Origin: JAYFQF01 sp034927285
Lineage (GTDB): Bacteria > Bacillota > Peptococcia > DRI-13 > UBA5745
Assembly: GCA_034927285.1 (NCBI GenBank)
Contig: JAYFQF010000005.1
Location: 1 to 64,000 of the forward strand
Direction of reading: 5' to 3'
Length of the DNA: 64,000 bases
Part shown: positions 8,989 to 16,395 of the stretch, in pieces
How positions within the stretch are numbered: position 1 is the first letter of the stretch
Layout: the number at the start of each line of letters is the position of its first letter
The notes under the pieces: model-generated
What the model was told of the DNA's origin: nothing
Databases searched by the model: none
What the model saw: only the letters and a program-made list of their open reading frames with translations
Translations under genes and position numbers: made by a program

Positions 8989-9023
8989 AAAAAACAAGCC
9001 CTGCAGGGATACCCGCAAGGCTT
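8989..9023 (-). terminator. Hairpin between scfA and scfB, likely attenuator
   Basis: On the minus strand AAGCCTTGCGGG pairs with CCCTGCAGGGCTT (one bulge) and is followed by GTTTTTTC. A partial terminator between a precursor-peptide gene and its maturase gene would give far more peptide message than enzyme message, as in many peptide-modification operons. That role is inferred. Confidence 0.7.
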
Positions 9024-9067
9024 TTTGTCATGAAACCGTCAACCCAGCGCCAAAGACAAACCGTCCC

Positions 9068-9220
9068 TTACGCTTCTTTCCGGCAAACCTGATTTCCAAC
9101 GGTACAGGAGGTTTTGCAGGCGGACTGGCAGGAGGTCTGGCATTCGCCGCAGCCCCCGGTCAAGATGGTCTTGGCCAGATTTTGTTTGTTGATGGTTTTG
9201 ATATGATTTTTCACTGCCAT
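9068..9220 (-). CDS. scfA: SCIFF six-cysteine precursor peptide
   Basis: A 50-residue ribosomally made, modified peptide precursor, near-universal in Clostridia and of unknown final function. The leader half begins MAVKNHIKTINKQNLAKTI, almost identical to the family consensus, and the core has six cysteines (residues 24, 27, 31, 35, 39 and 46) in the pattern GGCGECQTSCQSACKTSCTVGNQ. Where many family members have Cys just before TGGCGEC, this one has Leu21. GAGGAGAG precedes the ATG at 9220. It is followed by the hairpin and scfB, and preceded by a good SigA promoter. The gene is too short for routine gene finding and is easily missed. Confidence 0.95.
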   Translation of the reverse strand: MAVKNHIKTINKQNLAKTILTGGCGECQTSCQSACKTSCTVGNQVCRKEA

Positions 9221-9278
9221 AATATCTCTCCTCGATATGAATTGCAAAAATTATGACCCACGCGGCTCTAACAGGGTG

Positions 9279-9307
9279 ATTATATCACAAGTCCGCCACA
9301 AGAACAA
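9279..9307 (-). promoter_or_regulatory. Promoter of scfA
   Basis: On the minus strand TTGTTC (9302-9307) and TATAAT (9279-9284) are separated by exactly 17 bases. The start of transcription would fall about 50 bases before the scfA ATG. Confidence 0.65.
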
Positions 9308-9382
9308 GGTATTCCGGCCCGGCTCCCAGGGCGTTATAGATTGCAAGCTTAATTGCCCACCGCCACCGAATTGCGCTGTAAA

Positions 9383-9874
9383 TTATGGCTGTGCAGACAG
9401 CCAGTCCATGATCCCTTGAATTTCTTGAAGCTGTTCCGCTGTCAATTCTACCTGACCGTCGTTATGGCGGACATAACCCTGGGCCAAATTGATCCCATAG
9501 TCCTGGCCGAATTCTGTATCCACTGTGTATTCCGGCAAGCATTTACAAATTTCTCCGCTATAATCCAAATAGCGCAAAAGGTTCGTCAACGCCACGGACT
9601 CGCCGCCCTCGAAAGTTTTTTCCCATACCGCCTCATTTTCTCTGCCGCCAGGATGGCAGGACACCGTGGTAACGGTATTCCCGCAGTAGCCCGCTTCCTC
9701 ATGCTCTGCCACATTGTCCCCCTCCGACAACTGATGGCTGTGGGCATCCTCATCCTGATCAGCAGCGGCAACGCCGCTTACGACGGGTTCCGCACTGACG
9801 GTCGATTCCGCGCAACCGGTCAATACCAGCACTATGCAAGCTGCAATCAAGAACAGAATCCATGTCTTTTTCAT
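9383..9874 (-). CDS. Small secreted lipoprotein of unknown function
   Basis: A 163-residue protein with a signal peptide and a lipobox (VLTGC), so it should be lipid-anchored on the outer face of the membrane. The mature part is acidic and has four further cysteines (in YCGN, VSCHPG and ICKC), which could form two disulfides. I recognise no domain. The start at 9874 (MKKTW) is preferred to the ATG two codons earlier because AAGGTG then has normal spacing. A TATAAT box lies upstream on the minus strand near 9913-9918. It is followed by about 160 bases without a gene before the scfA promoter, and it is not obviously linked to neighbouring genes. Confidence 0.65.
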   Translation of the reverse strand: MKKTWILFLIAACIVLVLTGCAESTVSAEPVVSGVAAADQDEDAHSHQLSEGDNVAEHEEAGYCGNTVTTVSCHPGGRENEAVWEKTFEGGESVALTNLLRYLDYSGEICKCLPEYTVDTEFGQDYGINLAQGYVRHNDGQVELTAEQLQEIQGIMDWLSAQP

Positions 9875-10061
9875 GCTCATTCACCTTAATCAAATCGTCT
9901 GGAGTTACTGTATTATATCAGACGGCGAAAAGCAGAAAATGTTCCCTTGCGGCGATTAAGCCGCGTCTTGTCCGGGGAGTGTCTTCAGCAGACAAAGGCT
10001 GTTTCCGGTATGGAGAGCGCTTCCTCTCCCGATAAAATTTTTCTCGGGATATCGATTTGCA

Positions 10062-11210
10062 TCAGCTTCCTCTGCGCCGTCTCCATTCGTTCCAAAAGGC
10101 GGTATAGCCGGCTTTGTCAAACTGATTTTTTTCCGGGATCCGTTTGGGGCAACAATTCTGATAAAAGGCCTCCACCGCATCCGCAAATTTACAGACCTCT
10201 TCACGATAAAGCGCCGCGTCTGCAAGGGTTTGCCTTCCCGCAGAGGTAGTCAGCCGGATGCCGCCGTCTTCATGCCGCACCATCCAGTCGGCGCCGTTAT
10301 CGCACCCGATGATCGTTACGTTATCCAGGGCTTCATCGGCGATCAGGCTGTGTCCGCAGCAGGGCAGCATTTGTTCTCCGCAGTTGGCAGGAATATGGTT
10401 TTCGGTCAATGTCCTCAGCAGCCGCAGGGCCGCCGCGCTGACGGTGCAGGGATAAGCCAGACGTTCCGGACCAATCCTCACCGAAACCAGGCCGTGCAGG
10501 CATAAATCCTCAGGATCATCCAGGGAGCCATCCTGCCAGTGAAAGGGTCCGGTGCGGATAGAGAAAACAGGAAAGCCCTCCGGTATATCGTCATGCTCCG
10601 CGCTGATTACGGACAGGGAAATCTCCCGGGGCGAATAAATGGAAATACCCCGGTCGTCGTACAGGTGAAAGATGCAGGCGGAATCAATGTCAATAAGATA
10701 AAGCCTGGAAGCAAAGTCATACCGCCCGCCGATGTCCGACAAAATGACTTCCCGAAAGAGCCGGGGGATATCCATGGTCTCCGGCTCATATAGCCGGCGG
10801 ATACAGGTATAGGTGTATTCTTCCGCTTCCGTTATAGACGGCAGGCTGCCAGGCGGCATGGCATCCGTCCACTGGAATTCCGTTATTTCGGCTTTCCGAC
10901 ACCCCGGCAGGCAGCTCTCCAAAAAGGCAACCTCCGCCGGCTTGTTTTCCCCATAGATATCCTCATAAACCACCAGAACCTGTTTTCCGAAAGAAAGCTT
11001 CCCATAAAGCTTCTCCGCAATCTCCCGGCACCGATCAACGTAAGCAGGAGAAGCGCCTCCCTCCGGATCGCCGGAAAGGTACGGACTGCCTTCTCCTAAC
11101 CGTTGATCCAGGATACAGGGGGACGCAAGCCGGAAAAGCGGCGCCGGCTGGCCGCCGGCCATCAGATTATGCCTTTCCAGCAGATGAACAAGCTGCTGCT
11201 GAAGCGTCAT
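10062..11210 (-). CDS. DUF3885-type protein with an unassigned C-terminal domain
   Basis: The central part contains IFHLYDDRG, which resembles the conserved core of the DUF3885 family of unknown function. The preceding region (VVYEDIYGENK, then an FQWTD segment) also fits that family. The C-terminal third (about 130 residues, with several Cys and a closing basic FWNEWRRRR) matches nothing I know. The start at 11210 is chosen because GGGGAGGG lies eight bases upstream; an in-frame ATG at 11282 has no ribosome site and sits directly after a TATAAT box, leaving no room for a leader. With this start the product is 382 residues. DUF3885 proteins are sometimes found near toxin-immunity loci, but no toxin is seen here. 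Confidence 0.6.
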   Translation of the reverse strand: MTLQQQLVHLLERHNLMAGGQPAPLFRLASPCILDQRLGEGSPYLSGDPEGGASPAYVDRCREIAEKLYGKLSFGKQVLVVYEDIYGENKPAEVAFLESCLPGCRKAEITEFQWTDAMPPGSLPSITEAEEYTYTCIRRLYEPETMDIPRLFREVILSDIGGRYDFASRLYLIDIDSACIFHLYDDRGISIYSPREISLSVISAEHDDIPEGFPVFSIRTGPFHWQDGSLDDPEDLCLHGLVSVRIGPERLAYPCTVSAAALRLLRTLTENHIPANCGEQMLPCCGHSLIADEALDNVTIIGCDNGADWMVRHEDGGIRLTTSAGRQTLADAALYREEVCKFADAVEAFYQNCCPKRIPEKNQFDKAGYTAFWNEWRRRRGS

Positions 11211-11299
11211 GTCGTTTCCCTCCCCAGAAGCCGCCGAAGAAATAAATTCAGCTATCCGGCGGTCATTCTTACTGAACTTCATCTTTATGTATAATTATA

Positions 11300-11461
11300 G
11301 TGAGTTATTACGCCCCGCGCATGGAGTTACTGGAGGAACACCATCAGCTTTCCCTGAGCTACAGCGCCTTGTACCAACTGGACTATTTTGGGTATGTAGC
11401 AACAATAAGACGGTATAGAGTGGCTGTCAAAAGCTACTCTACACAAACCAACAACAGGTAA
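11300..11461 (+). CDS. Short open frame at the left edge of the AT-rich island, possible gene remnant
   Basis: A GTG at 11300 (or ATG at 11321) opens a frame of about 46-53 codons ending at TAA 11459-11461. The peptide is rich in Tyr and Arg (SYSALYQLDYFGYVATIRRY). It lacks a ribosome site and lies where composition changes from GC-rich to AT-rich, so it may be the tail of an older gene cut when the island arrived. I do not recognise it. Confidence 0.2.
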   Translation: MSYYAPRMELLEEHHQLSLSYSALYQLDYFGYVATIRRYRVAVKSYSTQTNNR

Positions 11462-11476
11462 AGTTTCTCGGAAAAA

Positions 11477-12130
11477 TCATCTTGGTTCACTAAGAAAATT
11501 GATGTTTATTTTCTTGTTTGCAATTTCAATTAAACCCTCTTCCCTCATCCGTTTCAGCTCTCTGAACAGTGAGGGACGTTGTACGCCGAAATAATCAGCA
11601 AGCTGCTTTTTTGTTACCGGCAGCAACACAGATTGCGATTTTTGCTGAGTAGAGAGCGCCAGAAGATAGTCCGATAAATTCTCCCTTAGGGATTTTTGCG
11701 TGTACATGGCTATTTTTCGATTCATTCCTTGGGAGTTCATCGAAAGAGCTTGCACAAACTGCATCACGAAGCCATGTTCTTTTAACAGCGTTTCAATGCC
11801 GGATTTTGAAATGTGCAAAAGAGTACAGTTATCGATGCAGTAGATACTCATAGGATACCTATTCTGTCCACCAAATAGCAGATTGGCGCCGATGATGCTC
11901 CTCGTTCCAAATTCAAACACAACCGTTTCGGAACCGTTGGCTGTCAATGAGTAAGCTACCAGCCTGCCGCAGCAAACAACATCCATGGTGGAGCATTCTG
12001 TGTCTTGCCCATGTACAGTTACGCCCTTACAATAAGACCGTTTATAAATCTGTTTTTCCTGTATCAAATGATCCAGAACTTTGCAATCTATACTATCAAA
12101 AAGGGGTAAGTTCTTTAGTTCTTTTATCAT
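11477..12130 (-). CDS. Crp/Fnr-family transcriptional regulator
   Basis: A 217-residue regulator with an N-terminal cyclic-nucleotide-binding-like beta-barrel (about residues 5-125), a dimer helix, and a C-terminal winged helix whose recognition helix lies in QLADYFGVQRPSLFREL. Cysteines in the sensor half (KVLD.., SYCKG, ECSTMDVVCCG, YCIDNC) could bind an iron-sulfur cluster or metal, but the classic Fnr N-terminal cluster motif is not present. It diverges from the mini-cupin and permease genes across a 106-base promoter region and is the obvious candidate to control them. Its codon use and base composition are AT-rich, like the permease genes and unlike the flanking genes, so it probably arrived with them. 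Confidence 0.88.
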   Translation of the reverse strand: MIKELKNLPLFDSIDCKVLDHLIQEKQIYKRSYCKGVTVHGQDTECSTMDVVCCGRLVAYSLTANGSETVVFEFGTRSIIGANLLFGGQNRYPMSIYCIDNCTLLHISKSGIETLLKEHGFVMQFVQALSMNSQGMNRKIAMYTQKSLRENLSDYLLALSTQQKSQSVLLPVTKKQLADYFGVQRPSLFRELKRMREEGLIEIANKKININFLSEPR

Positions 12131-12150
12131 GTCATCAGCCCCCTATTTCA

Positions 12151-12206
12151 ATTATACAAAAAAGAAACCTATGTGTCTATCTGTATTAGAACGATAAAGA
12201 TATAAT
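12151..12206. promoter_or_regulatory. Divergent promoter region of the AT-rich island
   Basis: For the regulator on the minus strand TAGACA (12174-12179) and TATAAT (12151-12156) are 17 bases apart. For the plus-strand genes a TATAAT lies at 12201-12206 but no -35 box is visible at the right distance, as expected for a promoter that needs an activator such as the adjacent Crp/Fnr protein. I could not define a clear palindromic operator. Confidence 0.5.
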
Positions 12207-12236
12207 ATCTCTATTCCCGTATAGGAGGTTATTAAA

Positions 12237-12377
12237 ATGATTGAACAAATTTTCCAGATGACGCAGGGAAATAAGGGCACGATTGAATATGCTGCGGGAA
12301 CCATTCTGAAAATTCCTAAGGGCATTCAAATGAATGTCAAAAGCCTGCATGATGACAACGTAGAGCTGTTGTCATAA
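12237..12377 (+). CDS. 46-residue cupin-like mini-protein
   Basis: The reading frame opens at ATG 12237 with AGGAGGT at ideal spacing and ends at TAA 12375-12377. The second half (IEYAAGTILKIPKGIQMNVKS then NVELL) follows the second conserved stretch of cupin beta-barrels, in which a Gly, a P-x-G turn and a final hydrophobic strand are typical. The metal-binding His normally found after P-x-G is absent. A 46-residue chain cannot make a full barrel alone, so it may be a fragment, an oligomer-forming half-barrel or a small partner protein. It is the first gene of the Fnr-linked permease set and sits 43 bases before the first permease gene. Confidence 0.7.
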   Translation: MIEQIFQMTQGNKGTIEYAAGTILKIPKGIQMNVKSLHDDNVELLS

Positions 12378-12420
12378 AGGTACCGGCTCCAGGGAAATAA
12401 GGTATGATAGGAGGGTATAT

Positions 12421-12903
12421 ATGGATGTTTTTACATTAGCAATATGGATTGGAACCTTCGTTTTCCTGGGCATCTCTTTTGCTAAGGATAAAGTGAAAAC
12501 CAAACAAGCACTTAAAATGGCGTTTGGAATGGGAAAGGGGATGCTATCAAGCATACTTTCTATTATCTTTGCAATCGGGCTGATTCTAACAGTTTTGCCG
12601 CCTATGGAAATTGCCAGCTTCGTAGGCAAGCAGTCTGTTCTGCTAGCAACTGTTGGAGCGGCACTATTCGGTACAATTACGCTGGTCCCAGCCTTTATTG
12701 CCTTTCCCTTGGTGGGAACATTGGTGGGAGCCGGGGTTGGTGTGGTTCCCTCTGTCGCTTTCCTGACAACTTTGACAATGGTAGGTGTGGTAACCTTCCC
12801 CCTTGAAAAAAAGGAATTTGGGGTAAAGTTCACCACAGTTCGTAACGGCCTTAGCTTTTTGTTTGCGATTATAATTGCGCTTGTGATGGGGGTGATGATG
12901 TGA
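12421..12903 (+). CDS. Half-size permease, N-terminal partner (UPF0718/DUF318-like)
   Basis: A 160-residue integral membrane protein with four to five hydrophobic segments. The central GTITLVPAFIAFPLVG stretch, with Pro/Gly breaks in a membrane segment, resembles one repeat of the predicted permeases of the UPF0718/YraQ group, in which two homologous halves form the transporter. Here the halves are separate genes: this one overlaps the next by four bases (ATGTGA-type junction at 12900-12903), which points to translational coupling and a heteromeric complex. AGGAGGG precedes the start. Substrate is unknown; some members of the wider group export arsenicals, but the cysteines used by ArsP are not seen here. 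Confidence 0.7.
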   Translation: MDVFTLAIWIGTFVFLGISFAKDKVKTKQALKMAFGMGKGMLSSILSIIFAIGLILTVLPPMEIASFVGKQSVLLATVGAALFGTITLVPAFIAFPLVGTLVGAGVGVVPSVAFLTTLTMVGVVTFPLEKKEFGVKFTTVRNGLSFLFAIIIALVMGVMM

Positions 12904-13619
12904 CTGTTTTTAAAAAAGTAAAAGAGAACCTATTCTCAGTTGCTGTTGCATTGACGTATATCATCATGTTTATCATAAATCCGGCAATGGGAACTGAGTC
13001 GGTAAAAAACAGCGGGTATTACATCAAAGAAATGCTTATGATTATGCCGGTCATTTTTGTCCTGACGGCACTTTTAGATATGTGGGTTCCAAAGGAAAAA
13101 ATTATGCGGTATTTGGGCAAGGATGCCGGGGCTAAGGGCATTTTTCTCTCTTTCGTGGTTGGAAGTGTTTCGGCAGGTCCAATTTATGCAGCATTTCCAA
13201 TGTGCGTTATGCTTCATAAAAAGGGGGCCTCTATTCGTAACATTATCATTATTCTAAGCTCATGGGCTGTAATAAAGGTTCCCATGTTGCTGAATGAGGC
13301 AAAGTTTTTAGGCCTCAAGTTCATGGCTATTCGTTGGGTATTCACTGTACTTGCCATCATCATTTTCTCATGGATTTCAACAAAAATCATTCGGGACGAA
13401 GATCTCCCGGGAGAGATACTAGCAAAGCCTGGGCTCCATATTAATCAGGAGGCCTGTATAAGCTGCACTCTTTGTACAAAGGGCTATCCCATATTGTTTG
13501 AAATGATAGGAAAAAAAGCCGCTATCAAAGCGTATGATAAAGAGTCTCTTGATTTTGAAAAACTCCAAAATGCAATAAAGGCATGCCCGGTTCATGCAAT
13601 TGAATATTTAGAAGAATAA
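12900..13619 (+). CDS. Half-size permease fused to a C-terminal [4Fe-4S] ferredoxin domain
   Basis: A 239-residue protein. Residues 1-163 hold about four membrane segments and the motif SAGPIYAAFP (91-100), the counterpart of the first permease half. After the last helix (about 143-163) a soluble tail carries C186-x2-C189-x2-C192 and C229 followed by Pro, the ligand set of a single-cluster [4Fe-4S] ferredoxin. The residue at the place of a fourth close Cys is Tyr196, so only one cluster is expected. A ferredoxin tail on a permease suggests that transport is powered, gated or sensed by electron transfer; this is inference. It is translationally coupled to the preceding gene, AT-rich, and followed by a hairpin. 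Confidence 0.75.
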   Translation: MTVFKKVKENLFSVAVALTYIIMFIINPAMGTESVKNSGYYIKEMLMIMPVIFVLTALLDMWVPKEKIMRYLGKDAGAKGIFLSFVVGSVSAGPIYAAFPMCVMLHKKGASIRNIIIILSSWAVIKVPMLLNEAKFLGLKFMAIRWVFTVLAIIIFSWISTKIIRDEDLPGEILAKPGLHINQEACISCTLCTKGYPILFEMIGKKAAIKAYDKESLDFEKLQNAIKACPVHAIEYLEE

Positions 13620-13629
13620 AAGCAAGGAA

Positions 13630-13658
13630 CTGTATCGCAAAATGATACAGCTCTTTAT
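13630..13658 (+). terminator. Weak terminator-like hairpin after the permease genes
   Basis: CTGTATC (13630-13636) and GATACAG (13644-13650) form a perfect seven-pair stem with a seven-base loop. The following CTCTTTAT is a poor T-run, so the strength is uncertain. Confidence 0.5.
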
Positions 13659-14092
13659 CTGCTTTCGTAAAAAGTGACAGGCATACGCACTGGCTTCCCC
13701 TTATCTGGGCATTAAGGCCAGTTACCACAACCTGATTTTGACACCGTTCCTTTCTGCAAAGCCCCAAAACCTGACACCAAACCCAAGATCACCAAACCAA
13801 AAACGGTTCCTCCTCCTCACGGCAATTTTCTTCCTGCTGATGGCCTTCCCTGGCAGCCAGGCTTGCCGAATTACCGGGAATCCTTGGAGGTCCTTCACGA
13901 AATCTTCTCCAAGAAATATGCTTAACCTTTCCCTTCCCGGGGGTGATATTTTCAAGAGACAATTAGCTCTTCTAGAGGGTGACATTTTCACAAGTTATTG
14001 ACATAGGATTTTCCTTTCCCTTCCGGGGGAATTATCGTATAATTCAGGTAGATATCGTCCCCCAAGGATCTCAGCCCCTGAAAGGAGAATAG
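13659..14092. other. Intergenic region with insertion-sequence-end-like direct repeats
   Basis: No gene is supported in this 434-base stretch. GGGTGATATTTTCA (13941-13954) and GGGTGACATTTTCA (13977-13990) are near-identical direct repeats 36 bases apart, the type of repeated word often found at insertion-sequence ends. No transposase or matching opposite end is present. A TATAAT at 14038-14043 may be the -10 box of the amidohydrolase gene; TTGACA at 13998-14003 is too far away to be its partner. Confidence 0.4.
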
Positions 14093-15460
14093 ATGAAAAC
14101 GATCATTTTGAACGGCATGGTGGTGGACCCGGCCAATAAGATCTGTTCCCGGCAAAATCTGCTTATGGAAGACGGAAAAATCGCAGCAGTTTTTAATGGC
14201 GGGCCCAGCGCCGCCCAATTGACCGGCGCCGAGACGCTGGACGCCGCCGGTCTGGTGGTGAGCCCCGGCTTTGTGGACCTCCATATGCACGAAGACCCGT
14301 ACGATCCGGCGGAAGACCGGTTCCGGCTGGACGTCTTTGACTGCATGCTGCGTATGGGCGTAACCTCCGCCGTGGCCGGTAACTGCGGCGAAGGCCCGGC
14401 GGACCCCGCCGCTTACCTGGAGGCGGCAGACCGCCTTGGCCTGCCGGTAAATACCGCCCTGCTGCTGCCTCACGAAAGCCTGCGCCAAGGAGCCGGCGTC
14501 ACCGACAAATATGCCCACGCGACCGAATCCCAGATTAAAATGATGGAAAAGCTGGCCGCCGGTTGGCTGGAGGCCGGCTGCTGCGGGCTGTCCTACGGCA
14601 TCCGCTACGTGCCCGGCCTGGACAGCCGGGAAATGCAGGCGATCAACGCTGTGGTGGGCCGCACCGGCAAGCTGATTGCCGCCCATGTCCGGGACGATGA
14701 AGCCAAAGTGGTGCCTGCCACCGTGGAATTTTTGGAAAACGGCCGGGGCTTCGGCTCTCCGCTGCAGGTTTCCCACATCGGCAGCATGGGAGCCTTCGGC
14801 TACATGGCCGATATGCTTTCCGTAATCGACGGTTACCGCCTGGAGGGCGTGGACGTGGCCTGCGACTGCTACCCCTATACCGCTTTTTGCACCAATATCG
14901 GCAGCGCCACCTTTGACGAGGGCTTCCAAATGCGCTACGGCGGCCGCTTCGACTGCATCGAGGCCGCCCCGGGTAAATATCGGGGGCAGCGCGTGACGGA
15001 AGAGCTCTACCGGTACTACCGGGCGGAAGAGCCCGACGCCTATATGATCGCCTACGTTATGCGCCAGGACGAGGTGGATCTGGCCCTGACCCACCCCAAC
15101 GTGGTGATGGCCAGCGACGGCGCCCTCCACAGCGGCGAAGGCCATCCCCGGGCCGCCGGAGCTTTCCCCCGTTTCCTGCGGCTGTACGTCTACGAGCGCC
15201 AGCTGCTGAGCCTGGCGGAGGCTGTAGCAAAAATCACCTTTTTGCCCGCAGCCCGGGCAGGACTTGACCGGGGTACCTTAAGCGCCGGCCGGCCGGCGGA
15301 CGTAACGATCTTTGACCCCAAAGCGCTGAAGGAAAAGTCGACTTTTGCCCAGCCCACCCTGGCCCCGGAAGGAATCACCCACGTATTCGTCGGCGGTATC
15401 CTGGCAGCCAAAGACGGCCGGGTGCTGCGCCGGGATCTGGGGCGGACCCTCCGCCGCTAA
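14093..15460 (+). CDS. N-acyl-D-amino-acid deacylase-like amidohydrolase
   Basis: A 455-residue metal-dependent hydrolase of the D-aminoacylase branch of the amidohydrolase superfamily. It shows the N-terminal beta-sandwich strand VVSPGFVDLHMHED with the HxH metal motif, then GNCGEG, the AAHVRDDE segment (the metal-ligand/substrate region), VSHIGSMG, the CDCYPYTAF segment, the ASDGALH catalytic Asp and the HPRAAGAFPRFL block typical of D-aminoacylases. The conserved bridging Cys of the family fits AGNCGE. It likely releases D-amino acids from N-acyl or short peptide substrates in the cytoplasm. GAAAGGAG precedes the ATG. It appears monocistronic. Exact substrate cannot be called; D-glutamate, D-aspartate and broad-range forms look alike. 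Confidence 0.82.
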   Translation: MKTIILNGMVVDPANKICSRQNLLMEDGKIAAVFNGGPSAAQLTGAETLDAAGLVVSPGFVDLHMHEDPYDPAEDRFRLDVFDCMLRMGVTSAVAGNCGEGPADPAAYLEAADRLGLPVNTALLLPHESLRQGAGVTDKYAHATESQIKMMEKLAAGWLEAGCCGLSYGIRYVPGLDSREMQAINAVVGRTGKLIAAHVRDDEAKVVPATVEFLENGRGFGSPLQVSHIGSMGAFGYMADMLSVIDGYRLEGVDVACDCYPYTAFCTNIGSATFDEGFQMRYGGRFDCIEAAPGKYRGQRVTEELYRYYRAEEPDAYMIAYVMRQDEVDLALTHPNVVMASDGALHSGEGHPRAAGAFPRFLRLYVYERQLLSLAEAVAKITFLPAARAGLDRGTLSAGRPADVTIFDPKALKEKSTFAQPTLAPEGITHVFVGGILAAKDGRVLRRDLGRTLRR

Positions 15461-15601
15461 GTCGGGCCTTCGGCCGTACTCTCGGCCGTTAAGGGAATTC
15501 CCCGCCAGGCCAAGCATATGATCAAAGATTAAGCTCACCTGCCGGAAAAATCCGGTTGACGAAGAGCACTTTCGGGGTTAAAATATTTCTACAGGTCTCA
15601 A

Positions 15602-15675
15602 GCGGGCATAGTTCATCGGTAGAATGGAAGCTTCCCAAGCTTCAGAGGTGGGTTCGATTCCCATTGCCCGCTCCA
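15602..15675 (+). tRNA. tRNA-Gly(CCC)
   Basis: Acceptor arms GCGGGCA (15602-15608) and TGCCCGC (15665-15671) pair fully. The anticodon stem GAAGC/GCTTC encloses the loop TTCCCAA with anticodon CCC, reading the glycine codon GGG. GGTTCGATTCC is the T arm. The discriminator is T and the CCA end is encoded (15673-15675). There is no variable-arm extension. Confidence 0.95.
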
Positions 15676-15724
15676 AATTCATGAATATCAGGGTAATGCG
15701 GCATAGGTCCTTATCCTGCGTCAT

Positions 15725-15770
15725 AAAAGCCCAGAGCTTTGCTTTTCAAAGGCTCCGGGCTTTTTTCTTA
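15725..15770 (+). terminator. Terminator after tRNA-Gly
   Basis: AAAAGCCC-A-GAGC-TTTG pairs with CAAA-GGCTC-C-GGGCTTTTTT around a short loop, ending in six T. Confidence 0.88.
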
Positions 15771-16230
15771 TGTTTCCTCTCCCCGCAGTCCTCAATCGTT
15801 TATCGATCCGGGCGACAGTATGGGTATACTGTAAATAACTTTGGGGTGCAGTTCAACAGTGAAGCGGCTCAGTTTCGGGAACAAACAATTTTTCTCACCT
15901 TCGGGATTATTCACTACTCGCTTTAAGCTTCCCTTGCATTCTCCTTTTTCGTTTGATCGTTCGTTTTTCTTCCTCAGAATCAGTCTCCTCCCAGCAGTTT
16001 GCCCAACCCGCCAAGGCCGCCGAGGTTCACGGTTTCGCGCTTTTCGCTGCTGCCGGCGTTTTTCTTTCCCGCCGCGACGATGCGGCCCGCGAACTTGCTG
16101 AAAGGCAGGGACTGCAAGGCCGGTATCCGGCTCATTTTGCAGTTTAGCCGGTGAAAAAGATCAATAAATAATAAGTATATTCACACCGGTCGCGGATCAG
16201 AATAAAGAAAAAAATTCGGGAGGCATAAAA
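15771..16230. other. 460-base region with no firm gene; one possible small minus-strand ORF
   Basis: I see no convincing gene. On the minus strand an ATG at 16135 opens a 51-codon frame to TGA at 15980-15982; the peptide is basic and ends in a glycine/leucine-rich tail (VNLGGLGGLGKLLGGD), but it has no ribosome site. The region also carries the leader of the small KIEDG protein gene. Confidence 0.25.
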
Positions 16231-16395
16231 ATGAGAAAATTTACGGATACACAAAAGAAAATAGAAAAAGGCGTTGCAGCGGGATATAAGAAACTGGAAG
16301 ACGGCGTCGTCTCCGGCTATAAAAAGATCGAGGATAAATTTGTCGACACCTTTCTCTCCGACAGCGACTCTTCAAAAGGAGGCCGGGGCAAATAG
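16231..16395 (+). CDS. Small lysine-rich repeat protein (KxxDG/GYKKIED repeats)
   Basis: A 54-residue cytoplasmic protein made of two imperfect repeats (GYKKLEDGVVSGYKKIED), followed by a short acidic and glycine-rich tail. It matches a group of small clostridial proteins of unknown function with repeated GYKKIEDxVV units that are predicted to form amphipathic helices. GGGAGG lies seven bases before the ATG. It stands alone between a tRNA and a MarR gene. The regular spacing of Lys/Glu and hydrophobic residues favours a helix that self-associates or binds a surface; no function is known. Confidence 0.72.
   Translation: MRKFTDTQKKIEKGVAAGYKKLEDGVVSGYKKIEDKFVDTFLSDSDSSKGGRGK

Noticed and set aside
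13998..14043. TTGACA at 13998 as -35 partner of TATAAT at 14038
   Set aside because: The spacer would be 34 bases, double the functional distance.
13988..15145. 385-codon open frame on the minus strand
   Set aside because: It is antisense to the amidohydrolase gene, has no ribosome site and resembles no protein.
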